Below, piece by piece: positions 55,680 through 64,000 of a stretch of DNA of 64,000 nt. This stretch comes from Madurella fahalii (Eukaryota > Ascomycota > Sordariomycetes > Sordariales). The stretch is taken from assembly GCA_029876055.1 (NCBI GenBank), contig CM056879.1, positions 2,232,001-2,296,000 on the forward strand. The letters run 5' to 3'. A model generated the notes under the pieces. It was not told the DNA's origin and did no database searches. It saw only the letters and a list, made by a program, of their open reading frames with translations. Position 1 is the stretch's first letter, and the number at the start of each line of letters is the position of its first letter. The position numbers and the translations under genes are program-made.

Positions 55680-56342
55680 GTCTCAGAGGAAGCCCGGTGG
55701 GAGGAGACGGGCGGTCAGAGGTGTGACCGAGAGGTTAGGGAAGTGGTTACGGGGTAGGCGGATTAGTTGGGTAAAGGGGGTGTATGGACCAACGGAAAGC
55801 GGAAAAGGCAGTCCCGAGATGGAAAGGAATTCGGGCTTAGGATCTTGATTACACCGGCATTGGAAAGACCGGTCGCTGGGTTTCTGGCGTAGCATTAGTT
55901 TGCACAAGATCAAACTCTATCCTTCCACGGAAGATACATGGTTAGGAGCAGCGCGAATTTCAGCAGAACATCTTTTACACACTCAACCCAGCCACTCCTG
56001 TGGTCCGGTCAAGCATCTCAATGACACCACAACGTAGGCACTCGGGTCTCGGCATCCTTCAAAGTTCCCGTGATAGTAATTACCGAGTGTCTAGCCTCGC
56101 CTGTTTATTAACGCCCTGCGGGAACTTCTTAGCCGTCTACCCGGATGCCTATCAATAGCTACCCGCCCGTGTCCCCAGCCCGCAAGGCGGGCACGAGATC
56201 GCGACAAGTAATTAACGGCTGACTCCCCCACACCATTTCGACAAGCATGACAGCTGTAGTGACGTAGCATTGGAGATATTTGGCTCGCTGCGCAGCCTGA
56301 GGTGCAGACGTTCGAGACCCCCAGGTAATATCAGGAGGGACT
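55680..56342. other. Intergenic, no recognisable gene
   Basis: 3' flank of the previous gene and promoter side of the LysM gene. No motif-bearing frame. Confidence 0.4.
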
Positions 56343-56348
56343 TATAAG
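56343..56348 (+). promoter_or_regulatory. TATA-like box of the LysM gene
   Basis: TATAAG about 90 bp upstream of the ATG at 56438. Confidence 0.35.
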
Positions 56349-56437
56349 ATGGCCAAGCTGAACCTATTACCCGGCTCACCTCGACAGAACCAGCTTTCTC
56401 ATCGTTGCACATTCAAACACTCATCAAACTCGGCACG

Positions 56438-57650
56438 ATGGTGGCCAAGATCTCTTTCGGTGTGTTCCTAATCGTGGTCGTGCTCACCATCGAAAGTGTG
56501 TCTGGCCTTCCGAGTGTATGCGGCAGCTTTTATACGGCTCAATCCGGAGACACCTGTGCCTCTATTGCGGCGTCGTCCGGCATCACGGTCTCTGAGTTCC
56601 TGCAAAACAATCCGTCCGTCACCAAGTGTGATGGGCTTACAGTAGGCAGTCAGTACTGTGTTGGTTCTTCTTCGCCGTCTGCGCTGAGAACCAGCGATGA
56701 CGGACAATGTGGTGGAGAATTCACCTGTATTGGATCAACTTTTGGAGAGTGCTGCTCGCCGCACGGCTGGTAAGTTTTCAAACTACAAACAATCATCTTT
56801 TCTCTCTCCCCATCCACAGCGACGAGGAAGGCAGATGACCCCCAAACACTCCGGGATGCTCAAACATCATTCTAACCAACTCCCCAGGTGCGGCAGCACA
56901 ACCGGACACTGCGGCCCCGGCTGCCAAGCAGCCTACGGCGACTGCTCCAGCAGCAGTTCCAATTCCACATCCGCCCCCGCCTCGCCGCCCTCCTCATCAA
57001 CCCGAACACCGGCTACCTGCTTACCCACCACCATAACCGAGCTCGTCCCCCAGACCTGCATCACCACATCCACATCCACGGCCACGTCCACCATTCTCAA
57101 AACCGTCCTCTTCCGCACCACGAGCACAATCCTCACCTACCAAACCCAGACCCAGACCCAGACCCAGACCCAGACCCAAACCCAGACCAAGACCCAGACC
57201 CAGACTGCCCTGACCACCAGCACCGTCACCCAGCTCGACGGCTCCCCGCCGCGCACCGTGACCGTGACCGTCATCAGCATCCAGACGCGCCCCGGCCCGG
57301 TCGCGAGCACCGTCACGCGCACCGTGGTGTCCACCTCAACGAGGACCGACACGGTGACAGCCACGGTGACGGGGGGCGGGGACGGATGGGAGTGGTGCGG
57401 CGGGGGCGACGACGATTGGAACTGGGGCGACGGGGATGGGGATGGGGATGGGGATGGCGATCGAGACAGGACGCGGACTCGGACACGCACGCGCACGCGC
57501 ACGCGGAGGAGAGGCGGCGGGCGGGGCGGCAGGACGGTGACGCGGGCTGTGACGACGACTGAGACTGGGACGAGGACGGTGGGGGGCAGGGTGGAGGAGG
57601 TGGAGGAGGAGGTGGTTTATTACTTGGTTGAGATCGACGGGGAGGATTGA
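56438..57650 (+). CDS. Secreted LysM plus CBM18 chitin-binding protein with repetitive tail
   Basis: Exons 56438..56769 and 56888..57650 give 364 residues; the intron (GTAAGT to CCCCAG) falls inside the CBM18 and joins SPHGW to CGSTTGHCG. A signal peptide covers about residues 1-23 (MVAKISFGVFLIVVVLTIES). One LysM follows: FYTAQSGDTCASIAASSGIT to VGSQYCV, with the paired cysteines of fungal LysM. Then comes a type-1 chitin-binding (hevein/CBM18) domain: DGQCGGEFTCIGSTFGECCS to CGPGCQAAYGDC, eight cysteines. The other half is Ser/Thr-rich, with (TQ)n around 57145-57210, later TVT/TRT repeats, GDGDGDGD and RTRTRTRT, and ends in an acidic, Tyr-containing tail. No GPI signal is evident. LysM/CBM18 proteins bind chitin and can shield hyphae or damp plant chitin sensing; the role here is inferred. 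Confidence 0.88.
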
Positions 57651-58025
57651 GGAAATGGAAGCGGGGAGTCTGCTTAGTTACTTACCTCAAGTATGTTTCG
57701 CTGTTGGGGGTTGAGGTTTCGGATGGTAATGCAACAGTCTGAGAGAATCGAGGTAGTTGTTGGCTTCGGGATACTGGGTTTGTTACTGGTATAATAATGA
57801 CTTGTGGTGTGTGCTTCGATGAGATTGAACAGTAGGCGGAGATTGATGCTAGTAGTAATTTCTCATTAGGGTGATTTCTAGCTGTGTCTCAACTAATGGT
57901 CTAAAATGGCGGTTATTTGCCGAGCCCAACATAACAGGTTTTATCCAAGTCCATTTCTCTACTGGATCCCTGAGCCCGCATCCTCCTAATCTTCCTGATC
58001 CCTGCAACATATCACCAGCAACACT
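57651..58025. other. Convergent intergenic spacer
   Basis: Lies between the 3' ends of the LysM gene and the secreted propeller-like gene. No gene seen. Confidence 0.4.
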
Positions 58026-59357
58026 CTAGAACTTGACGGCATCAATGTCCAGGGGAACAATGTACCGCTTGCCGGGGTGCTCGGTCGCGGTGTAAATCTT
58101 GCCGTTTCGCTTGTCATAAGTGAGATCTTCCGGGCCGGGAGGGAAGAAACCCGTGTTCTTGTTCGCGAGGGAACCCGGCCTCCAGGCAAACAGATCGCCG
58201 TCGCCGTCCTCGCCATTGCTGCTCGAGATGTAGAACTTGCCGTCCACCGAGACGATGCCCTGAATGCTGTCAATGTTGAGACAGTAGGCCCACGACGCAG
58301 TGGTGGTCTTCCCGTCAGAGCCAGCCCGCAGACGACGCGTCGTGTAGTCCAAGGGGTAGCGGACCACGCGCACGGGGACCGCGTCGCTGTCAGATTGGTA
58401 CTCGCCCACGATGAGGCTGTCGGGTGTGGTGGTCCTGTCCAGCGCCACGTAACTGTGGCGGAAGGGCTTGGTGCCGGACCACTTGTACCATCTTGAGATC
58501 GCGTTAGTCTCGCAAAAAAAAAAAAAAAAAAAAAAGGGAAGGGGGGGAACAGGAACACTCACCTGATCTGAGGTATGACGTATTTGTAGCCCCTGGCCGA
58601 GTACGAGCCGTCCGAATTCTTGCCGACATTATCGCCGGTGGTCACCTGCCAAATATTGGACATGTCGAAGACACGGATGCCGTTGTTTGTGTCAACCGCC
58701 CAAAGGGTGTTGCCGTACCAAACAATGCCGCCCGCGTGAATTGGGACTTCCCTTTTGACCATGTCAGCACCACGTAGATCCACAATCTTCAGACGTTTCG
58801 ACGCACCGGAAGTCATCCGCAGCATGCGGATACACTAGGAGGGCATTGCGATATTTGTCGTTGGACTTGTCAACAAACGAGATTCTGACGCTGTCATCGC
58901 TCCCAGTGTACCACGAAACCAGCCACCCGTCCTTGCCCTCGTAGGTGCCGACGTCAAGGGCGTCTTTTCCACCGTCTGTCAGCAATGCATGGGGGGCGAG
59001 AGAGCTGGGGGCATCCTACTCACCCCAGGTGCCAGTCACGCCTTGAGGCATCCACTTCTTGGTATTCGCATCGTCATAATCGGGCAACTCCTCCCAGTGC
59101 TTGCGTCCGGCAAGGTCGGTGGTCATCTGGTGATTGCCATCGTTGAAGACATGAGCGACCGAGACATTCTTGCCCATGGCTGCAAAGATCTTGGCCAGGG
59201 AAGCGACATTCTTGTTGTCGGCCTGTTCGACCAAGATGAAATCGGCGCCATCTCTCTCCTTGACAGTACCGTTGCAGTTGTAGGGGTCAAGTGCGGCGAG
59301 AGTGGAAGGGACCAGTGCCGCCGCCACGGCGGCAAGCACAGAAAAAGAGTACTTCAT
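58026..59357 (-). CDS. Secreted propeller-like protein of unknown function
   Basis: Four exons (59024..59357, 58807..58975, 58563..58751, 58026..58491) give 385 residues. The signal peptide is MKYSFSVLAAVAAALVPSTL. Repeated blade-like segments follow: LDVGTYEGKDGWLVSWYTGS, GGIVWYGNTLWAVDTNNGIR with VFDM, HSYVALDRTTTPDSLIVGEY and GIVSVDGKFYISSSNG, PGPEDLTYDKRNGKIYTATE. Such W-Y-G-N-x-L-W-V and E-D-L-x-Y motifs suggest a beta-propeller, as in fungal proteins annotated only as secreted protein. The 55-bp intron 58752..58806 removes a frame conflict and restores DDFREVPIHAGG, which is why I splice there. The third intron has a run of 22 T on the coding strand. Catalytic residues cannot be named. 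A TATA box lies about 85 bp upstream. Confidence 0.78.
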
Positions 59358-59438
59358 TTTGACCACGCAGGTAATGTGAAGTTGGCCAACCCAATGACTG
59401 CAGCAAAAAAACCGACGAATGTTAGAGGAAGTACAGGC

Positions 59439-59445
59439 TTTTATA
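59439..59445 (-). promoter_or_regulatory. TATA box of the secreted propeller-like gene
   Basis: TATAAAA on the minus strand, about 85 bp upstream of the ATG at 59357. Confidence 0.5.
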
Positions 59446-60416
59446 CGGTTCGGACACTACCCGGTGATATTTGCAAATGACATGTACGCCACTATATTAT
59501 CGTAGTCTCCAGATGCGGCTGTAAGACTGACTAACTAGGACAAAGTGAGGGCGATCTGATTGGCCTCCTCACACCTCGATCAGGAATTCTGGGTCGAAAC
59601 GGGAAGTTAGAACGACGAGAATGGAGTCAGAGTGGGTGAGTGGAGCGTCGTCGGGCAGACAGCTGACCCGACAGCCAGAGTCGGGAGGGGCACTGCAACG
59701 TCCCTGCAGCAAATTGTGGATTGGCGAGATGGGTAACGTTAAATATCGTTATGCAAGCCCGTCCGATTTCAACCATCTCGGTAACGATCGACAGGTAAAG
59801 CTTGGGTTACTACGTGTAGTGTACGCTATGTGGTGACAGTGGTGACAGTGGTGGCGGCAAGTCGTGGCGATTCGAGGCACCGCATGGCCAATTCTGTTCG
59901 GCCGTAGTGCAGTATACGCCGGCTATCCGCATATAAGTATGTAGCTGCCTTACTTTGCCATATGTATGGTTACAGGACGACCGCTTCTGAAGCGCAAGGC
60001 GAGCTCCGGGCGCCAGTTCCATCCGGAGCGGCGGGATGCCGTGCGCAAGTTGAATGCCCTGTACTTTTTGTTTGCATGTGGGTGATGATAGCATGGGTTG
60101 GGATAAATTTAGCAGACCTTCCAGGCCGACGGCTCCAAGGAACAGTGGGTAAACAAGCCTAACAAGCCAAACAAAGCCCGAGGACGAGGAGGAAGGGCGT
60201 GCCGCCTTCCCACTTTGGAAGCAACCTCCGTCCTTGGCGCGGGGCGTCTTTCAGGCTTTGGAGTCTGCGATTCTTCCCAATTCCATCGAAAACAACATTG
60301 CCCGCCCCGACTGCGTTCTGCTGCCGAGGTATATGGAACAGCAAGCGGATAGCGGCCGTCTCTGTAACAGTGCCGGGTTGGTCTCCATTTCCCAGGCATT
60401 CAACTGCCTCTATTAG
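59446..60416. other. Intergenic, may hold the 5' exon of the HET gene
   Basis: No independent gene is supported. A plus frame at 60180-60416 (with ALESAILPNSIENNIARPDC) lies just before the acceptor at 60416, but no donor in it gives the right phase, so I do not join it. Confidence 0.35.
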
Positions 60417-62669
60417 CTCCCGAGGTGGCTGGATCGCTTTCCCTGGGCCAAGAGTCCCGCAAACCCATCGGGTCCCTATATCCAGGAGTATGGCCAACAC
60501 AAGTTCAACTGCAACTTCTATCACGAAGATGTTTTACCGGAGCTTGTTGCGCTGGAACGTACCGCGTCGAAGGGTTGCGTGTTCTGCCAGCTACTACGGT
60601 CGGCGATTCTGTCTTTCACAACCACGTCCCCTACCATATATGATGCGATACAGATCTATCTCGACTACTTTTGGGACGCGGGTCCCAAAAAGAACCAGTT
60701 AGGCGCAATGACCACGAGATGGGTTCTGCAAGCGAGCCTGATACTTCACGACCCGAACATTGGGACGCGCCGAGAGGGATTGCCACAAGACGTGGATGTT
60801 TCGGGTTGGGTGTCAGGTTCAGCTATCTTTTGACCTTTATCAAGGGCCGCCGGTGAGAGACACTATACGCTTCGAGCATTCACTGCCATCAGATACTCAT
60901 TGTGACATCGATATCCCAGAAGGAACGCATGGCTCGAAGCTGGGAATGCCGCTCCCTATCTCGAGCGACGGCCTGGGGGAGCAGTCTAGAGACTTTCTTC
61001 GATCAAATATTGCCAAATGCATAAGCGGATGTACACACGCGCTTCCAGAGCCAAATAGCTTCATTCCAAGCCGCCTCATTGACGTTCGCAAAGATCCATT
61101 AAGGGTTGTCGAGACCCGGCATACTCCAATCCCGCAGGAACCCGAGGCAAGAGATAGACTCTATTCCACGCTAAGCTACTGCTGGGGCAACCGAGCTGAA
61201 GGGCTGTCACAGCTTCGACTTACCAAGGACACCAGGCCGCAACTCCAATCCGGTTTTCCGCTAGAAGCCTTGTCGGCCGTGCAGAAGGATGCAGTGACGG
61301 TAACCAGAGCATTGGGCATTCCGTACCTATGGATCGACGCACTCTGCATTTTGCAGAACGACGCGGCCGACTGGGAGCTCGAATCGTCTCTTATGCACAA
61401 GATCTACGGCAACGCCTATGTGACCATCTGCAACCTAAAGTCGAGATCCTGTCAGCAAGGGCTCCTACCAGGCACACAACCCCGAGTCAGTATCCCCTTT
61501 GACACCGTAGTCCAAACTGAAGGGACCGAGTGCTATGAGATAGGCCCGGGTTTAGTATCCGGATGCCCCGTCCGAGCGTTCAAGAGAGACACGTGGAGCC
61601 GGCTCGATTTCGACAACACACAATGGATCTCCCGTGCATGGACGTTTCAGGAAGCGACGCTGTCGACGCGTATGATCCTGTTCGCACAATCGGGTCTCTA
61701 CTTCAGCTGCAGCAACGGCCTCGTCTGGGAGTACGGTCGCATCCCGGAGGAACCGCTGAGCTTTTCTGTCTACAGCATTCTGCAAGACTGTTCAGCAGCT
61801 GAGATCTACCGGAAATGGAACCTGCAAATCACCACGCAGTTCTCTGGGAGACAAGCTACGTACTTGACCGACTCCCTCCCGGCGCTGTCTGGCACAGCGC
61901 AGATTTTTGCGGCTGCGCTGGACGACGAGTACGTGGCTGGCTTGTGGAAGAAGGACCTATTGGCTGGGCTCTTCTGGAAGATGGAGGGCTCGCTTCGCAG
62001 CTGCCTTGTGGCGCTGCTGCGATCTTTTGATGGTCCGTATATCGGGCCCTCGTGGAGCTGGGTAGGGAGAGCGGCGGGCGAGAGCGCCGTAGGTAAGGTG
62101 CGAGGCTTCGGACCTGGCCGCTGCAATCTCTATCCCGCACGGTCTTCCGTGGCTCTTCACCCGCAATGCGAATTCCTGGAGACTCAAATGACGTTGTCGG
62201 GCATCGACAGGTATGGCAAGATATCCAACGCGGCACTGATGGTGAAGGCTTGAGTATACCCGCTTGCTTTCGGATGGCACCACTTACCGGAAGACGAATA
62301 CGATGGGCAACGATTGACCGGCACCGGAAACTCCTGCCTTGAACGACCCGGAGGTGGTAGGCTGGCGTTTAGCTACTATCTTGATTTTTCTTCCCAAACC
62401 CAGACGTCAACGACCCTGACCAGAGTTGGAGGCACGACCTTATTCTTGTGCTACTTGGAAGCATATTCTACAATGATCTCGAATCGGGAGACGATGGTTC
62501 AGGCGGATTGCCATGCGGTCTTATTGTCCATCGAGCAAAGGCCAATGATGAGTATTGGAGGATCGGCACATTTAGGCCGTTCACAGTTGAGACCAGCTCT
62601 GAGACCGTATCTGACCTTGATATGAATTTTTGTTGCGGTTGGGAGTTGAGGACGTTGAGGATTATGTAA
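60417..62669 (+). CDS. HET-domain protein, 5' exon uncertain, 3' end apparently frameshifted
   Basis: HET-domain proteins trigger heterokaryon incompatibility or related cell death. From an acceptor at 60416 the frame reads LPRWLDRFPWAKSP and later ERTASKGCVFCQLL, a CxxC as in many HET N-termini. A 40-bp intron (60805..60844) joins DVDVSG to PPVRDTIRF. The HET core then runs RLYSTLSYCWGN, LGIPYLWIDALCILQND, KIYGNAYVTICNL, with WISRAWTFQEATLSTRM after it: all three HET motifs intact. The frame stops at 62253 after NAALMVKA. Yet typical C-terminal sequence continues in other frames: EYTRLLSDGTTYRKTN, then a frame DLILVLLGSIFYNDLE to GLIVHRAKANDEYWRIGTFR ending at 62669. So the last about 100 residues have been cut off by one or two indels, or a missed intron lies there. 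Start codon not determined. Confidence 0.75.
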
Positions 62670-63226
62670 TCCCCTACATATTCAAGGCAGGGTATCGATG
62701 TTCTCAATACCTTAAGGTATCTAACTCAGTAGAATACAACCCAGTCGTGTACCGTCCCAGGCCGCTCGCAGCGCTGCTCTAATTGACGTTCGCGATCCCT
62801 CAGGTAGGTGATTAAGTCTATGAATCAGCCGGGCCAACCGATCAGTAGCTAAATAATCGGCTGCATGCCGTAATTCCTTGCCAACTGTTGAAGTACCATA
62901 ACTTCAAGCTTAACCTCGGTGCCGCGAACCGGCTTTACCAATCATTGCATTGCTCTCGTGATACCTCCGCGGCTCTGGGTTTGGGCGATTAGAATTACCT
63001 TGATCCATGGTTTCTCCGAGGTGACAGGAGATTCGATGGTGTTGAAGGCAGCACTGGACCACGCACAAGAGCAGCCAGCGACAAGTCGTCCTTGCAGAAC
63101 GCGTTTCGGAAATGGATGGTATTCGTGTATATAAAATACGAGCCAGTAGGTACGCACAACTTGAATGTCATACCCCTACCCTCATGATCACGAGACATGC
63201 ATGAGACCCGGAAATATTATACATAA
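62670..63226. other. Convergent intergenic spacer
   Basis: Between the HET gene and the rhodopsin-domain gene. No motif-bearing frame. Confidence 0.4.
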
Positions 63227-64000
63227 TCATGCTTGCTCCATACTTTTCTTCACATGCATCCTCTCACCATCGAGCAGACTAAGCTCCGGCGATGGCTGTG
63301 TCCTGATCCGATGGTTATCCATGCCGATAAACGCTGTAGGTTTCTGGCCGGGTTCACGACGGATAAGGGCGCGTAGAACAGGGATCGAGGCGGCCATGAT
63401 TGCAGTTGCTGGTTCTGCGGTGCCAAAGATGAATAGGTCCACCGTTGTAGCTGCAGAAGGGCGATTCAGCTATGTAAGAGAGCTAGTTCTGGGGTAAAGC
63501 CGAAAGAGTAACAACTCACCGTTGCTGTTCCCAATAACATAGAGCGTCTTGATCTTGAGAAAGGACATTATCCCGGCCCTTTGGAGTTTTGGGGTTGGTA
63601 AGACGGAACTGTCCGAAACCACACTGAGTATCGGGACTCACAGAATGCCAGTACTCATGGCAACCAGTACGCCCAGCTTTTCCTTCTTGTTGATTGTAAG
63701 ATCCCAGATGATCTTCCACGGAAGGAGTGCCAGAATGATATCCATCAAACCAGAGAAAGCTGCATCATGTTGTTTGTCAGCCCTTGGCACTTTGGCCCGC
63801 CGGATAAACTTTGACACTCACAAGCAATAAACGCGTTATAAACCTGGATAGTATTTGGCGGGAGACACGAGCCCTCCATTTCCCAATTCCAAAGCTTTCC
63901 GATGGGCCAGCATTGTACCCATTGTATCGCGCCGTTAGAACCCAGCATAAGATTGACGGTGATGATGATGAACCAAATGAACCATCGCATCTCACGGCCG
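63227..64000 (-). CDS. Fungal rhodopsin-domain (PTH11/SAT20-like) integral membrane protein, 3' part
   Basis: The 5' end lies beyond the right edge. The exon at 63822..64000 reads WFIWFIIITVNLML and GKLWNWEMEGSCLPPNTIQV with YNAFIA. The exon at 63642..63759 gives SFSGLMDIILALLPWKIIWD and LTINKKEKLGVLVAMSTGI, which is the most typical block of this family (DxxLALLPWxIIWxLxxxxKEKxGVxxAMSxG). The last exon gives VDLFIFGTAEPATAIMAASI, PVLRALIRREPG and a Ser-rich tail, ending at 63227. One short exon near 63500-63580 links them but I cannot fix its borders. Members have seven helices and include the appressorium receptor Pth11; most are uncharacterised. A decayed relative seems to lie at 16.0-16.9 kb. 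Confidence 0.8.

Noticed and set aside
56290..56330. tRNA-like GTTCGAGACCC stretch
   Set aside because: No matching acceptor, D or anticodon arms could be folded around it; a similar GGTTCGATTC on the minus strand near 2890 also fails.
60180..60416. Joining the upstream frame (ALESAILPNSIE...) as HET exon 1
   Set aside because: The available donors give the wrong phase for the acceptor at 60416.
1..64000. CRISPR arrays, rRNA, bacterial operons or Shine-Dalgarno sites
   Set aside because: Nothing of the kind is present; the genes are intron-bearing and eukaryotic.

Overview
This window is from a filamentous ascomycete, most likely a Sordariomycete close to the Chaetomiaceae. Genes are split by short introns, mostly 40-170 bp, with GTRAGT-like donors and CTRAC-like branch points. 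The GC-rich genes encode conserved fungal proteins (Cet1, Rpn2, BuGZ, Ste6-type ABC, HET, DUF1769). The glucuronoyl esterase has the length (397 aa) and almost the residue numbering of the Thermothelomyces enzyme. Several AT-rich blocks hold decayed genes whose premature stops sit at former Trp and Gln codons, as expected after repeat-induced point mutation (RIP) or similar decay.

Layout. 0-0.46 kb: start of a GH115-type alpha-glucuronidase gene (minus). 3.0-3.6 kb: small cysteine-rich secreted protein. 6-16.9 kb: accessory, largely decayed DNA, with a NACHT fragment, a cytochrome P450 pseudogene, a broken DHA2 MFS transporter fused in frame to a chymotrypsin-fold-like gene, and a decayed rhodopsin-domain membrane protein. 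17.3-18.5 kb: BuGZ/ZNF207-type zinc-finger gene. 19.6-25.9 kb: a segment bounded by about 117-bp terminal inverted repeats and TA duplications. It carries a decayed pogo/Fot1-type transposase tail, a decayed SANT-chromodomain gene, a DUF3716 gene split by a nested 437-bp inverted-repeat element, and an apparently intact single-pass membrane protein gene. 26.4-27.4 kb: NmrA-like oxidoreductase.

28.4-42.7 kb is gene-dense: Cet1 RNA triphosphatase and proteasome Rpn2 (divergent), a DUF1769 protein, a DHA1 MFS transporter and a CE15 glucuronoyl esterase. After a 3.1-kb gap come an AA9 polysaccharide monooxygenase (45.8-47.0 kb) and a Ste6-like full ABC transporter (convergent), the PBDC1/Chp1 homologue, an uncharacterised conserved fungal protein, a LysM plus CBM18 secreted protein with a repetitive tail, a secreted propeller-like protein, a HET-domain gene with a broken 3' end, and the 3' part of a rhodopsin-domain membrane protein gene running off the right edge.

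GH115, CE15 and AA9 all serve plant cell-wall breakdown. The LysM/CBM18 protein and the small cysteine-rich protein may act at the host or competitor interface. The HET, NACHT and chymotrypsin-like genes belong to families typical of fungal self/non-self recognition. The most unusual structure is the 6.3-kb inverted-repeat-bounded segment, where excising the nested element and one TA in silico restores the reading frame it interrupts. Exon coordinates were derived by hand from frame continuity and splice motifs; none is supported by transcript data.
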